A stretch of 64,000 bases of DNA from Deinococcus arboris (GCF_009755355.1 NZ_WQLB01000005.1:124001-188000); one strand, 5' to 3'. Shown: positions 32,847 through 44,772, counted from the first letter of the stretch. A program made the numbers and translations. Notes: generated by a model from the letters alone, not told the origin.

Positions 32847-33276
32847 CGCCCTGAACCTGACCCCCGACCCCCAACTGCTTGAAGGCGCCAAAGCCGCGTT
32901 TAAGCAGGCGTACGCTCCTTACAGCAAGTTCCATGTGGGCGCCGCCCTGCGCACCAGTGATGACCGCGTGTATTTTGGCGCCAACGTCGAAAATGCCAGC
33001 TACGGCCTGGGCCGCTGCGCCGAGCAGAGCGCCGTGCAGGCGATGGCCACCGCCGGGGGCCGCGACTTTACCGACATCGTCGTGTATTCCGAAGCCTCGC
33101 CGCCAGCCAGCCCGTGTGGCGCATGCAGGCAGGTGCTCTACGAATTTGCCCCCGACGCCCGCGTGGTCTGTGTCAACCAGCACGGTGAAGTGGTCAGCGG
33201 CTACGTGAAGGACTTTCTGCCCCACGGTTTTCGGCTGGAACAGCGCGACGACGGCCACGACGTCAGCGTTCAGTAA
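32839..33276 (+). CDS. cdd: cytidine deaminase
   Basis: 145 aa pyrimidine-salvage enzyme that converts cytidine to uridine. The zinc site is complete: Cys60 and the catalytic Glu62 in RCAEQSAV, Cys93 and Cys96 in PCGACRQ. The substrate loop NVENAS is present. It is the tetrameric short form. The start lies inside the end of the CNNM gene. Confidence 0.95.
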   Translation: MSNALNLTPDPQLLEGAKAAFKQAYAPYSKFHVGAALRTSDDRVYFGANVENASYGLGRCAEQSAVQAMATAGGRDFTDIVVYSEASPPASPCGACRQVLYEFAPDARVVCVNQHGEVVSGYVKDFLPHGFRLEQRDDGHDVSVQ

Positions 33277-33287
33277 AGACAGAGCAT

Positions 33288-33881
33288 TCAGGGGCGGCGG
33301 CAAGCCGCCTCTTCCTTTGGTGCCAGCGTGGGCCAGTGATAGGCCAGCACGGTGGTCACACTGGTCAGCGCCTTATGAGGCCGGGGAAGCCCGTCGGGAG
33401 GAACGGGCGCCAGCGCTCCTGCCGGGCCAAAGGTCAACGTGACCCGCATGCAGATCGCCTGATCCTGAAGCCAGACCTGTTTGATCTGCCGGCCAAACAT
33501 CCGCTGGCCCGCTTTCAGGTGCAGGTCGGGCACTACCCCACGCACCTGGCCCCGCAGGTTCCAGAGCCGCAGCGAGGTGTCACCCCAGGCCACCAGGTAC
33601 CGCCCGTTGGGGGTCCAGAGAGTGCCAGGAAGACCACGAGTACGCTAGAGAGCCTGGAGATCACCAGTTGCCTTAACCAGAAAAAGGTCGCACCAGTCGG
33701 CGTTCACTGGCCCCAAAACGCACCGCTGAACCACCGCAGCGGTGCGGGTACGGTTAAAGGCGACCGTGGGGCGAGTATCGGTAAACAGGTCGTCTGGCCC
33801 TGGGTCGCGCAGGGGCACCTGCACTGCGGTGCCACCGGGGAATGTCACGGAAAAGAACAGGGCCGCCGCCAGCAGAAGCAT
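33288..33881 (-). pseudogene. exported hypothetical protein interrupted by an in-frame amber codon
   Basis: Two open stretches in the same frame (33648-33881 and 33288-33644) are separated only by TAG at 33645-33647. Read through, they make one protein of about 197 aa: an N-terminal hydrophobic signal, a C-x8-C segment (QRCVLGPVNADWCDLFLV), then PNGRYLVAWGDTSLRLWNLRG, which resembles a beta-propeller-like strand set. Changing TAG to CAG would restore it, so a C-to-T point mutation is the simplest explanation. It converges with cdd, only 11 bases away. Confidence 0.55.
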
Positions 33882-33985
33882 GAACCAGCCTACGCAGCCT
33901 GACCCAGCGCGCCGTCCGCCTTTGGCATGAAATATAAAAGCGGGAGAAGCCAGTGCGGCCTCTCCCCTTTGACCCTCTCTTTGGC

Positions 33986-34834
33986 TTATTGCAATGCGGC
34001 GCGCACGCCCTCCGTCAAGGTGGTCGTAGGGCGGCCTATCAGGCGGCGCAGGTCACCCGAATCTGTGTAGAGGTCGCCCTTTTCCAGGTGCACATCTGAG
34101 TCAGCCAGCATCTCGGCCAGGGCGTCCGGCAGGCCCACGCCGCGCAGCATCTGGGCGTAGTCACCCTCCGGCATATTCTGGTACACCACCGGGCGGCCAC
34201 TCTGGGCCTGCACCTCGGCGGCCAGGTCGCCCAGGGTAAAAGCCTCATCGCCGCCCAGTTCATAGACCGCATTGTCGTGGCCCGGCTGACTCAGCACGGC
34301 GGCGGCGGCCTCGGCGTAGTCGGCGCGGCTGGCGGCACTCACGCGGCCCTCGCCCGCACTGCCAGCTACAGCGCCGTACTGCGCCGCCTGGGCCGGGTTG
34401 TAGTTTTCCAGATACCAGCCGTTACGCAGAAACACAAACGGCAGGCCAGAGGCGCGGATCAGGTCTTCGGTGGCTTTGTGGTCAGCGGCCAGAGCGAGGC
34501 CCGAAGTGTCGGCGCGCAGAATGCTGGTATAGGCCAGCAGCTTGACACCAGCGCGCACAGCGGCGTCCACGACCTGCCGGTGCTGGCCCACACGGTCTTC
34601 AAAATCATTCGAAGAAATCAGCAGGAGTTTATCTACCCCTTGCAGCGCGGCGTCCAGCGTTTCAGGCTGCCGGTAGTCGGCCTGGCGCACCTGGACTCCC
34701 TGCGCCTCTAGTTCTGCGGCTTTGGCCGGGTTCCGCACCAGTGCAACGATGTTCTGGGCGGGCACGCCCCGTTTCAGCAGGGCGGCGATAGTCAGCTGGC
34801 CGAGGTGGCCGGTGGCTCCAGTAATGGCAATCAT
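33986..34834 (-). CDS. NmrA-like NAD(P)H:quinone oxidoreductase (QorB type)
   Basis: 282 aa. The Rossmann motif ITGATGHLGQLT starts at residue 4. Quinone reductase QorB features are LLISSNDFEDRVGQH, LLAYTSILRAD and LRNGWYLENY. It reduces quinones or other electrophiles with NADPH. ATG 34834 follows AGGAG by 5 bases; the longer frame to 34879 has no such site. It lies 84 bases after the Rrf2 regulator gene on the same strand, a typical redox-sensor pair. Confidence 0.87.
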   Translation of the reverse strand: MIAITGATGHLGQLTIAALLKRGVPAQNIVALVRNPAKAAELEAQGVQVRQADYRQPETLDAALQGVDKLLLISSNDFEDRVGQHRQVVDAAVRAGVKLLAYTSILRADTSGLALAADHKATEDLIRASGLPFVFLRNGWYLENYNPAQAAQYGAVAGSAGEGRVSAASRADYAEAAAAVLSQPGHDNAVYELGGDEAFTLGDLAAEVQAQSGRPVVYQNMPEGDYAQMLRGVGLPDALAEMLADSDVHLEKGDLYTDSGDLRRLIGRPTTTLTEGVRAALQ

Positions 34835-34918
34835 ATGAACTCCTGAGGCTCGGAACGCCGAACCAGCGACGAGAGGCAAGGGTGTAGAGAAAAAGTTGAC
34901 AGGTCAGTGCAAAAAAAA

Positions 34919-35329
34919 TCAGGCAGGCTGGGCCAGAGCCTGGTGGATGTCAGACAGACAGATCTGGGCCAGCCGGGCTTCCAGGGCCGCCTGAGCCTGA
35001 TCAAATACGTCATCCAGCACCCCCTGAATACGCGCGCCCACCGGGCAGGCCGGATTGGGTTTGCGGTGCCGCTTCAGGACCATTTCTGGCGCATCTACGG
35101 CGCGGTAGATGTCCAGCAGACTGATGTCCTGGGCCGGTCGGGTCAGCCGCGCTCCGGGGACGCCGCGCTGTGTGGTGAGCAGGCCCGCACGCCGCAGCAA
35201 GCCCGTCACCTGGCGCACCACCACAGGATTCACCCCGACACTGCCCGCCATGTCCTCAGAACTGGGCGGCTCGGGCGAGTCGTTCACCAGAGACAGAATA
35301 TGGACAGCGATAGCGTACTGACTGTTCAT
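34919..35329 (-). CDS. Rrf2-family transcriptional regulator
   Basis: 136 aa winged-helix repressor. SSEDMAGSVGVNPVVVRQV is the recognition helix region and LTRPAQDISLLDIYRAV the wing. A single Cys (PNPACPVG) lies in the sensor segment instead of the three Cys of Fe-S IscR, so a one-Cys redox switch like YwnA or a YtcD-like logic is possible. ATG 35329 follows GAGGAGG. It probably controls itself and the QorB-like gene. A palindrome over its -10 box fits this. Confidence 0.87.
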   Translation of the reverse strand: MNSQYAIAVHILSLVNDSPEPPSSEDMAGSVGVNPVVVRQVTGLLRRAGLLTTQRGVPGARLTRPAQDISLLDIYRAVDAPEMVLKRHRKPNPACPVGARIQGVLDDVFDQAQAALEARLAQICLSDIHQALAQPA

Positions 35330-35358
35330 AGAGTTCCTCCTCTGGCAAGTCTCTTCGC

Positions 35359-35381
35359 CTTGTCATATTTTTATTTACAAG
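35359..35381. promoter_or_regulatory. candidate Rrf2 operator
   Basis: CTTGT-N13-ACAAG, a 23-bp imperfect palindrome with an AT-rich centre that covers the -10 region of the Rrf2 gene. Confidence 0.5.
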
Positions 35382-35396
35382 TAAGAGTTGTGTCAA
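35368..35396 (-). promoter_or_regulatory. promoter of the Rrf2-QorB unit
   Basis: Minus-strand TTGACA (35391-35396) with a 17-base spacer and TAAAAA (35368-35373). Confidence 0.6.
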
Positions 35397-35492
35397 GTGG
35401 CCAGGAGACTTGAAGAACGTCTTGTGAGCAGAGTGAGTAAGTTTGCTCACTCCTACTTTTGAGAACCGGGGGCCTCAGTCAGTGGAAAGATT

Positions 35493-35687
35493 GTGGTGAC
35501 GGCCTCGCCGGGTGGCGTCAACATGGCTGAGGCCCAGGCCTTCACCGTCATTCGGCGCAGTGGTGACCGCGTAACCCAACAAAACCTTGACTTTAGCCGC
35601 GCCGTTCAGGGGCCCTACTCCACGCTGGGCCTGCTGGCGGAACTCCGTCAAGCGCTGCTGGGCCGCCAAGACGGGTGCCAATGCTGA
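35493..35687 (+). CDS. possible gene fragment, 64 aa
   Basis: The plus frame stays open from 35463, with high third-position GC and a protein-like sequence (AQAFTVIRRSGDRVTQQNL, then GLLAELRQALLGRQ). There is no Shine-Dalgarno or -10 box, and the frame has no ATG near its beginning, so it may be the tail of a lost gene. An opposite-strand frame (35475-35720) competes but has weaker codon bias. Confidence 0.3.
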   Translation: MVTASPGGVNMAEAQAFTVIRRSGDRVTQQNLDFSRAVQGPYSTLGLLAELRQALLGRQDGCQC

Positions 35688-35793
35688 AAGAAAACACGCG
35701 CTGAGAGACATGCAGTCCATCGCCTTTCCAGTGTGCTGAGGCTGTAAATGGCACGCCAGGACTCAGACACTCTCAGGGCAGCACAAGCACAGA

Positions 35794-35824
35794 ACTCCAG
35801 CAGAGCCTTATGCCCTGCTGGAGT
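35794..35824. repeat. 10-bp perfect inverted repeat
   Basis: ACTCCAGCAG and CTGCTGGAGT with an 11-base spacer. No T-tract. It may be a hairpin of an unseen transcript. Confidence 0.5.
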
Positions 35825-36092
35825 TGCAGTTGATGTTGCCTTAGCTGCCCAGCAACAGGCCGGTGTCCTCCGCGCCTCTCACCCAGTTCCTGACGGATGA
35901 CACCACTCTGGCCCACTTGGCCGCGCAGCCCTCCAACCTGAACTGTTTCGGAGTTCCTCCTCTACGGATTGCATCTATTTCGATTGCACATCACAGCCTG
36001 CCCGATGTGCACACTCCACACCCGTCAGCCCGCTTCTGCCCTTGTTCTTCTGACCGGATGAAGCCGTTTTTGCAAACGCTTGAGTCGCCCTC

Positions 36093-37406
36093 TCAGTCGT
36101 GGGCAGCGGCCAGGGTCCGCTCTTTGCCGAACTGCTGGGCTTCGGTGCTGCCCGCCAGGGCCGTGGTGCTGCTCTGGCCCCCACCCGCCGCCTGCGCCAC
36201 CAGGTCAAAGTAGCCAGTGCCCACCTCACGCTGGTGCTTGACAGCTGTGAAGCCGCGCTCCTGGGCGGCAAATTCCCGCTCCTGCAATTCCACGAAGGCG
36301 CTCATCTGGGTGCGGGCGTAGCCGTAGGCCAGGTCAAACATGCTCATGTTCAGGGAGTGGAAACCCGCCAGCGTAATGAACTGGAACTTGTAACCCAGCT
36401 TGCCGAGTTCCACTTGGAATTTGGCGATGGTCTCGTCGTCGAGGTTCTTCTTCCAGTTGAAGCTGGGCGAGCAGTTGTAGGCCAACAGCTTGCCAGGAAA
36501 CTGGGCGTGAACGGCCTCGGCAAACTGGCGGGCGTCTTCCAAGTTGGGCACGCTGGTCTCGCACCAGATGACATCGGCGTAAGGGGCGTAGGCCAGCGCG
36601 CGGCTGATGGCCTGCTCAATGCCGGGCTTGACGTAATAAAAGCCCTCTGGGGTGCGCTCGCCGGTACAGAAGGGCTTGTCGTTGTCATCCACGTCACTGG
36701 TCAGCAGATTGGCCGCGTCGGCGTCAGTGCGGGCAATCAGGACCGTGGGCACGCCGCTCACGTCGGCCGCCAGGCGCGCCGCGTTCAGGGTCCGAATGAA
36801 CTGACTGGTGGGCACCAGCACCTTCCCGCCCAGATGACCGCACTTCTTCTCGCTGGCCAGCTGGTCTTCAAAGTGAACACCCGCCGCACCGGCCTCAATC
36901 ATAGCCTTCATCAGCTCGAAGGCGTTCAGGGGACCGCCAAATCCAGCTTCAGCGTCGGCCACGATGGGCACGAAGAAATCCGTATCACTTTTGCCCTCGC
37001 TGTGCTGAATCTGATCGGCGCGGCGCAGGGTGTTGTTGATGCGCTTGACCACTTCCGGCACAGAGGAGGCCGGGTAGAGGCTCTGGTCAGGGTACATCTG
37101 CCCGGCATTGTTGGCGTCGCCCGCCACCTGCCATCCCGAGAGGTAAATAGCCTTGAGGCCGGCCTTGACCTGCTGCATGGCCTGGTTGCCGGTCAGGGCG
37201 CCCAGGGCATTCACAAACGGCTCGTCTTTCATGGCGCGCCACAGCTTCTGGGCGCCGTGGCGGGCCAGGGTGTGTTCGATGGGCAGGCTGCCGCGCAGTT
37301 TCACAACTTCCTCGGCGCCGTAATTGCGCTTGATGCCTTGCCAGCGCTCCTCGGTCTGCCAGGTTTTCTCCAGAATCTCGGCGGGCGTTTTGGGGTTGGT
37401 GGTCAT
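36093..37406 (-). CDS. aceA: isocitrate lyase
   Basis: Splits isocitrate into glyoxylate and succinate, the first step of the glyoxylate bypass for growth on acetate or fatty acids. 437 aa, full length. The catalytic loop [13 protein letters not shown] and the metal-binding [12 protein letters not shown] are present, as are [14 protein letters not shown] and [12 protein letters not shown] 37406 follows GGAGG; the open frame to 37550 runs through the regulatory palindromes and is rejected. No malate synthase gene is in the window. Confidence 0.97.
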   Translation of the reverse strand: MTTNPKTPAEILEKTWQTEERWQGIKRNYGAEEVVKLRGSLPIEHTLARHGAQKLWRAMKDEPFVNALGALTGNQAMQQVKAGLKAIYLSGWQVAGDANNAGQMYPDQSLYPASSVPEVVKRINNTLRRADQIQHSEGKSDTDFFVPIVADAEAGFGGPLNAFELMKAMIEAGAAGVHFEDQLASEKKCGHLGGKVLVPTSQFIRTLNAARLAADVSGVPTVLIARTDADAANLLTSDVDDNDKPFCTGERTPEGFYYVKPGIEQAISRALAYAPYADVIWCETSVPNLEDARQFAEAVHAQFPGKLLAYNCSPSFNWKKNLDDETIAKFQVELGKLGYKFQFITLAGFHSLNMSMFDLAYGYARTQMSAFVELQEREFAAQERGFTAVKHQREVGTGYFDLVAQAAGGGQSSTTALAGSTEAQQFGKERTLAAAHD

Positions 37407-37506
37407 GGTGGGCCTCCGTAGGGTGTGAAAGGTGCGCCTCACCGCTGCCGGCGAGGTCAGAAGAGGGTCGTCTGGGATGCCCTGCTGGGCGGGTCTTGCT
37501 GTAGGG

Positions 37507-37537
37507 GCATTGTGCGCCGGGCACCTGCGCACAATGC
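37507..37537. promoter_or_regulatory. perfect 11-bp palindrome upstream of aceA
   Basis: GCATTGTGCGC and GCGCACAATGC with a 9-base spacer, about 100 bases before the aceA start. It is a likely binding site for a dimeric regulator. Confidence 0.6.
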
Positions 37538-37538
37538 A

Positions 37539-37569
37539 TGGTGTACCCATGACAGACCGGGGTACACCA
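37539..37569. promoter_or_regulatory. perfect 9-bp palindrome next to it
   Basis: TGGTGTACC and GGTACACCA with a 13-base spacer, starting one base after the first palindrome. The TGTACC/GGTACA core suggests a second regulator or a second site. Confidence 0.6.
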
Positions 37570-37643
37570 GCGCCATAAGTACACCACCCAACGCAAATGG
37601 CTGGCGGCGCCGAGGTCAGCCCCCGGCGCCGCCGCTTCCCTGC

Positions 37644-38261
37644 TTAGCCCTGCAGCCAGTCGGCCAGCGCCGCCTCAAATTCAGCGTGGTGGTCGTGGTG
37701 GTAGAGCATGCCGTGAAAGCCCGCCGCCTGCGCCGCGTCAATGTTCTCTTGCACGTCATCCACGAAAGCCACCTGCGCGGCTGGCACACCCATGGCATCC
37801 TCCAGGGCCGCGAAGGCTTCAGGAGCCGGCTTCTTGTGGCCCAGCTCGTTGCTAAACACCAGGGCGTCGAAGCGGCCAAACCGTGGGTCGCGGCGCAGAT
37901 GGTCACTAACCACCGGGTAGTTGTTACTCAGCAGGCCCACGCGCACGCCAGCCGGCAGCTGCGCCAGCGTGGTGTACATGGGCGCGTTGTCGTGAATGCT
38001 GCCCAGATACAGCGGCTCGAACTCGCTGTACGGCAGCGTCAGCCCCGCCTCTTTCTGCACAGTGGTCCAGAACTGCGGCAGGGTCCAGGCACCAACCTCA
38101 AGCTGCCGCACATGCCGGAAATAACTCTCGCGCACACGTTCCACTGGCACCCCACTGCGCTCGGCCACGTTCTGGGTGCTGCGGCCGTCAAAGGTGCCTA
38201 CAGTAAAGACCCCGCCCCAGTCGAAAGCAACGTGGCGCGGCGCGGCAGAAGGAAAGGTCAT
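37644..38261 (-). CDS. HAD-superfamily hydrolase
   Basis: 205 aa, subfamily IA. The nucleophile motif is FDWGGVFT, with Gly at the second acid position as in epoxide-hydrolase-like and some phosphatase members, so general acid chemistry may differ. Motif II is LLSNN, motif III Lys in LGHKKPAPEAF and motif IV FVDDVQENI. Substrate unknown. The start follows a weak -10 box (GACAAT) by 7 bases. It lies upstream of aceA on the same strand but is separated from it by the palindromes. Confidence 0.85.
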   Translation of the reverse strand: MTFPSAAPRHVAFDWGGVFTVGTFDGRSTQNVAERSGVPVERVRESYFRHVRQLEVGAWTLPQFWTTVQKEAGLTLPYSEFEPLYLGSIHDNAPMYTTLAQLPAGVRVGLLSNNYPVVSDHLRRDPRFGRFDALVFSNELGHKKPAPEAFAALEDAMGVPAAQVAFVDDVQENIDAAQAAGFHGMLYHHDHHAEFEAALADWLQG

Positions 38262-38464
38262 GGGCCAGATTGTCGCGCACGGGAGGGGCTGGTCAGCCCA
38301 GTGCTGTGCAGACTGCGCCGCCTGATCTCTCCTCTTGACGAGCCAGACCTACGGCCGCCTTCCTGGCGCAGCAAGCATTGAGAGGACAATCAGGCATTCA
38401 AAGAAAGAGGTGAACCCTTTCCAACTGCACCAGCTTCGAGGCGCGTTCCACGGTGTCAGGAGAA

Positions 38465-39130
38465 CTAGCCTTCCAGCAGCAGCCCTCGCCCTTCCCAGGC
38501 TTTCAGGTTCATGGTGTGCAGCGCCTGCCAGGGCCGCAGCCAGTCGTCTTCAGCGCCCATCTTTTGCCCACGGCCATGGCGCAGCACATGTTGCCGGTGA
38601 CAGGCCAGTAGCTCGGCCGCGCCCAGACCAGGGTGGCGGTGCACATCCACCTCGGGGCCAGATGACGGGGACAGGGCGTGCGGCGCCCCCGTACTCAGCA
38701 CGCAGGCAAAGCCACTGGCGCGGTCGCGCAGCCAGGTCAGCAGGTACAGGGAGGGCCAGCCGCCCCCAGCCGTTTCGGGGGTTTCGCTCCAGCGCACCGC
38801 CGCCACAACCTCTGGTTCCAGGGTGTAGGCGCGCCAGTGCCGCGTGTCGCTCAGGGTGGGCAGGTAAAAGGTGCCGTGCGCGGTGGCAGGCGCCGCCAGC
38901 AGGTCGGCGTGCAGAGCGGCCAGCGCGCGTGAAGCCTCGGGGCTGGCGCCCCAGGTGCGTTCCGGCAGACGCTCAGCGCTCAGCTGTTCGGGCACTGTAG
39001 GCCCCAACACCGCGCGGTCCACCAGCCGCGCGCGGCTCAGGTCAGGCAGCAGCGCCACAGCCTGCGCCTCACCGACCAACGTTTGCAACTCCTCGTCGGT
39101 CAAGGCGGTCAGGTTCAGGCGGCGGGGCAC
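38465..39130 (-). CDS. hypothetical protein, 221 aa
   Basis: Soluble protein with no recognised domain. Features seen are an N-terminal helical segment (LTALTDEELQTLVGEAQAVA), YLLTWLRDRASGFACVLS and PEVDVHRHPGLGAAEL. GTG 39130 follows TATGCT by 7 bases, a leaderless start, and the frame has strong codon bias. It is divergent from the DHH phosphoesterase gene. Confidence 0.7.
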   Translation of the reverse strand: MPRRLNLTALTDEELQTLVGEAQAVALLPDLSRARLVDRAVLGPTVPEQLSAERLPERTWGASPEASRALAALHADLLAAPATAHGTFYLPTLSDTRHWRAYTLEPEVVAAVRWSETPETAGGGWPSLYLLTWLRDRASGFACVLSTGAPHALSPSSGPEVDVHRHPGLGAAELLACHRQHVLRHGRGQKMGAEDDWLRPWQALHTMNLKAWEGRGLLLEG

Positions 39131-39137
39131 ACGTCAC

Positions 39138-39143
39138 AGCATA
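39138..39143 (-). promoter_or_regulatory. -10 box of the 221-aa hypothetical gene
   Basis: TATGCT on the minus strand, 7 bases before GTG 39130. Confidence 0.5.
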
Positions 39144-39196
39144 GGGGACGGGTGTCACAGGCTTGGCACATGGCCCGCTTTCTGGGCTGTGGTCCT

Positions 39197-39202
39197 TATA
39201 GT
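39197..39202 (+). promoter_or_regulatory. -10 box of the DHH phosphoesterase gene
   Basis: TATAGT, 7 bases before ATG 39210, which decides that start over any upstream one. Confidence 0.6.
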
Positions 39203-39209
39203 GGGCAGG

Positions 39210-40205
39210 ATGACGCGCACGCCCACCTATCACCAGCTCATGCAGCAGGTGGCCCAGACCCTGCTCTCTCATGACGGCCCCATTGTGGTGCTATCCCACG
39301 AAAACCCTGACGGTGACGCGCTGGGCAGCGTTCTGGGCCTGGCACGGGCCCTGCGGGGGCTGGGCCGCGAGGTCTACGCCCCCATGGCCACGCCGCGCTA
39401 CCTAGCATTTGTTCCGCACTCCGGCGAACTGGATGAGCCGCTGACCAGCTGGCCATCAGGCGCGCTGGCCGCCGTGTTGGATGTGGACAACAATGATCCT
39501 TCGCGGGTGGCCGGGGCCGATCTGAGTGTGTTTGACGGCCCAGTTGTAAACATTGACCACCACGGCACCAATGCCCGGCAGGCCACGGCGGGCGTGGTCG
39601 AGCCGGGCATTCCCGCCGCCGCCATGATGGTGGCCGATCTGCTGGGCGCCATGAACGTGCCCCTAACCCCGGCCATTGCCACGCCGCTGATGCTGGGCCT
39701 GGTGACCGACACTGGCAGCTTCCGCTTTGACAGCGTAACCCCCGAGACCTTTGAGTGCGCCGCTGCTCTGCGCCGGGCCGGGGCCGACCTGGGCTGGCTG
39801 AGTGACCAGCTGGGGCGCAACCCGCGCACCTACTACACGCTGCTGCGCGAGGTGCTGGGCACTCTGGAATTCCTGCACGGCGGGCGCGTGGTGCAGGCGC
39901 ATGTCACTGAGGCCATGCTGGAGCGCGCCGGCGCCGCTTGGGACGACGTGGAGAACTATGTGGGCACCCTGCGCAACGCCGAGGGAGCCGAGCTGGCAGT
40001 GATGCTCAAGGATTACGGCGACCGCGTGAAGGTGTCGCTGCGATCACGCGGCGCCCTGAGTGCCCAGAACATCGCGGTCGCGTTGGGCGGCGGCGGCCAC
40101 GTGCCAGCGGCAGGCGCCACCCTGAATCTCCGATATCCAGAAGCCCGCACGCTGCTGGACGCCGCCATTGCTGCCGAACTGGAGCGGGCCGGCGAAGTGG
40201 GCTAG
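39210..40205 (+). CDS. DHH/DHHA1 phosphoesterase (NrnA-like)
   Basis: 331 aa. The DHH domain has VVLSHENPDGDALGS, LDVDNNDPSR and NIDHHGTN, the metal-binding motifs. TDTGSFRF is motif IV. The C-terminal DHHA1 domain has the GGGGHVPAAGA substrate loop. NrnA-type enzymes degrade nano-RNA and pAp, or cleave cyclic dinucleotides; the exact substrate cannot be read here. The open frame to 38871 is rejected because the -10 box is inside it. A two-way terminator follows. Confidence 0.9.
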   Translation: MTRTPTYHQLMQQVAQTLLSHDGPIVVLSHENPDGDALGSVLGLARALRGLGREVYAPMATPRYLAFVPHSGELDEPLTSWPSGALAAVLDVDNNDPSRVAGADLSVFDGPVVNIDHHGTNARQATAGVVEPGIPAAAMMVADLLGAMNVPLTPAIATPLMLGLVTDTGSFRFDSVTPETFECAAALRRAGADLGWLSDQLGRNPRTYYTLLREVLGTLEFLHGGRVVQAHVTEAMLERAGAAWDDVENYVGTLRNAEGAELAVMLKDYGDRVKVSLRSRGALSAQNIAVALGGGGHVPAAGATLNLRYPEARTLLDAAIAAELERAGEVG

Positions 40206-40239
40206 GGGAGCCAGAGCCCTGGCAACGCCACAGACATAA

Positions 40240-40268
40240 GCCCGGTCAGCCACGCAGCTTGACCGGGC
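40240..40268. terminator. bidirectional terminator between DHH and DegV genes
   Basis: GCCCGGTCA and TGACCGGGC form a perfect 9-bp stem with an 11-base loop, then CTTTC on the plus strand. It lies between convergent genes. Confidence 0.7.
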
Positions 40269-40285
40269 CTTTCACTATGTTCAGA

Positions 40286-41131
40286 TCAGGTGTGCAACGG
40301 CTCCAGCGTAACGCCAATCGTGCCTGGCCCGGCATGGGTGGCCACGACCGCGCCAATGGGGTGGTCACCCAGATCATCCAGTTGCAGGCCCGCTAATCCG
40401 GCGCGGACCTCCTGCAAGTAGCCCTCACCACCGGGGGTGGACAGAAACGCCGCGCGGGCGCCGCCATGCTGCGCGGCGTACTTGCGCACATGGTCCATGA
40501 GGTCCTGCATGGCTTTTTTGTGCCCACGCACGCGCCCGGCCGATTCCACACGCCCATTCTTGACCGTCAGAATGGGTTTGATGTTCAGCAGGCTGCCCAG
40601 CAGCGCCTGCGCGCCGCCGATGCGTCCATTGATCCGCAGGAAATCCAGGGTATCCACGGTAAACCGGATATCGGCGTGTTGCGACACGCGCTCCAGTTCC
40701 GCGACAATTTCGGGAACCGTCTTGCCCATGTTAATAAGGTCAAGGGCGCGCAGCACCCGCATGCCCAGGCCCATGCTGACCGACTTGCTGTCAATAACGG
40801 TCACGCGGTCCCCAAAGTCCTGGGCGGCCAGGCGGGCGCTGCCCACCGTTCCCGACATCTGCCCACTGATATGAATGCTCAGCACATGGTCAGCGGTGGC
40901 CAGGGCCTTGGTGTAGACCTCGGCAAACTCGGCGGGACTGGGCTGGCTGGTGCTAGGCGTCTTCTTGCCCGCTTTCAGGCCAGCAAAGAGGTCCGCCGGC
41001 GTGATTTCAATGCCGTCTTTGTGCATCTTGCCGTCAAACAGCACATACAGCGGCACACTGACGAGGCCGAGGTCGGCGCACAGCTGCGCGCTGAGGTCAC
41101 TTGTGGAATCCGTGACAATGGCAATGGTCAT
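40286..41131 (-). CDS. DegV family fatty-acid-binding protein
   Basis: 281 aa, with the fatty-acid kinase FakB-type fold. [32 protein letters not shown] and [10 protein letters not shown] are the conserved lipid-carboxylate contacts. FakB proteins present fatty acids to FakA kinase. No fakA is adjacent. ATG 41131 follows TAGTAT by 6 bases. Confidence 0.9.
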   Translation of the reverse strand: MTIAIVTDSTSDLSAQLCADLGLVSVPLYVLFDGKMHKDGIEITPADLFAGLKAGKKTPSTSQPSPAEFAEVYTKALATADHVLSIHISGQMSGTVGSARLAAQDFGDRVTVIDSKSVSMGLGMRVLRALDLINMGKTVPEIVAELERVSQHADIRFTVDTLDFLRINGRIGGAQALLGSLLNIKPILTVKNGRVESAGRVRGHKKAMQDLMDHVRKYAAQHGGARAAFLSTPGGEGYLQEVRAGLAGLQLDDLGDHPIGAVVATHAGPGTIGVTLEPLHT

Positions 41132-41137
41132 TCGCAG

Positions 41138-41143
41138 ATACTA
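41138..41143 (-). promoter_or_regulatory. -10 box of the DegV gene
   Basis: TAGTAT on the minus strand, 6 bases before ATG 41131. Confidence 0.55.
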
Positions 41144-41271
41144 GCGTGACGGAAGACACGTTAAGGAGCTGACTGGAGCCATGACAGTTGAAAATGTCCA
41201 AGGAATCGGTTACTGCCCAGCGTCTGGAGAAGGCACACACCCCTTCTTGGCGCCCGCAGCATGCAGCCTAT

Positions 41272-41535
41272 TCAGGAGTAGCGAGAGACCCTCACCGAAT
41301 CGGCAGCGGCCTTATATTCCGGACATTTCTTGTCCTTGATCGCATCCCATAACAGGCCTGAAGACGGCGTGTCCTTCTTTTGTAACAGCACACATCGTCC
41401 CCAGCGTGAGGCGATAGGCCCCCGGCGGCGCCCTTGCCAGTAGGGGCAGAACCAGTCCTCCACAGCACCGCTCTGTCCAAGACGGCCTGTAGAGCAATAT
41501 ATTGTGTCCGCAGGGATAAAAACGAGCCGGTCCAC
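41272..41535 (-). CDS. possible small Cys-containing protein, 87 aa
   Basis: GTG 41535 opens an 87-aa frame with four Cys (DTIYCSTG, DWFCPYW, GRCVLL, KKCPEYK), which could form disulfides. The frame is in phase with the oxidoreductase gene upstream and has no stop between 41664 and 41272, so the same protein may once have started earlier. No Shine-Dalgarno, signal peptide or known domain is seen. It could be a truncated secreted protein. A short plus-strand frame 41181-41339 overlaps it. Confidence 0.35.
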   Translation of the reverse strand: MDRLVFIPADTIYCSTGRLGQSGAVEDWFCPYWQGRRRGPIASRWGRCVLLQKKDTPSSGLLWDAIKDKKCPEYKAAADSVRVSRYS

Positions 41536-41583
41536 AGTCTTCAGACTACGTCGTTCTGACTTTTGAAAGTAGGAAGGAGGCTG

Positions 41584-41620
41584 AGGGTCAAGCTGGGCTA
41601 CGACAGTCCAACTTGACCCT
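41584..41620 (-). terminator. 13-bp hairpin after the Fe-S oxidoreductase gene
   Basis: AGGGTCAAGTTGG and CCAGCTTGACCCT pair with one GU and an 11-base loop, 45 bases after the stop. The T-tract is weak. Confidence 0.55.
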
Positions 41621-41664
41621 ACTGTTTTCAGCTCTCTTGCTGACGAAGTGAAGAGAACGCGCCT

Positions 41665-44772
<3,108 letters not shown>

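Larger units (their letters stand above)
35397..36092. other. long region with few features before aceA
   Basis: About 700 bases holding one doubtful short frame (35493-35687) and a 10-bp inverted repeat (35794-35824). The rest has mixed frames and no recognisable gene. It may contain decayed genes. Confidence 0.5.

Noticed and set aside
41181..41339. 52-codon plus frame with AAGGAG 12 bases upstream
   Set aside because: The spacing is long, the sequence has no recognisable feature and it overlaps another doubtful frame on the other strand.
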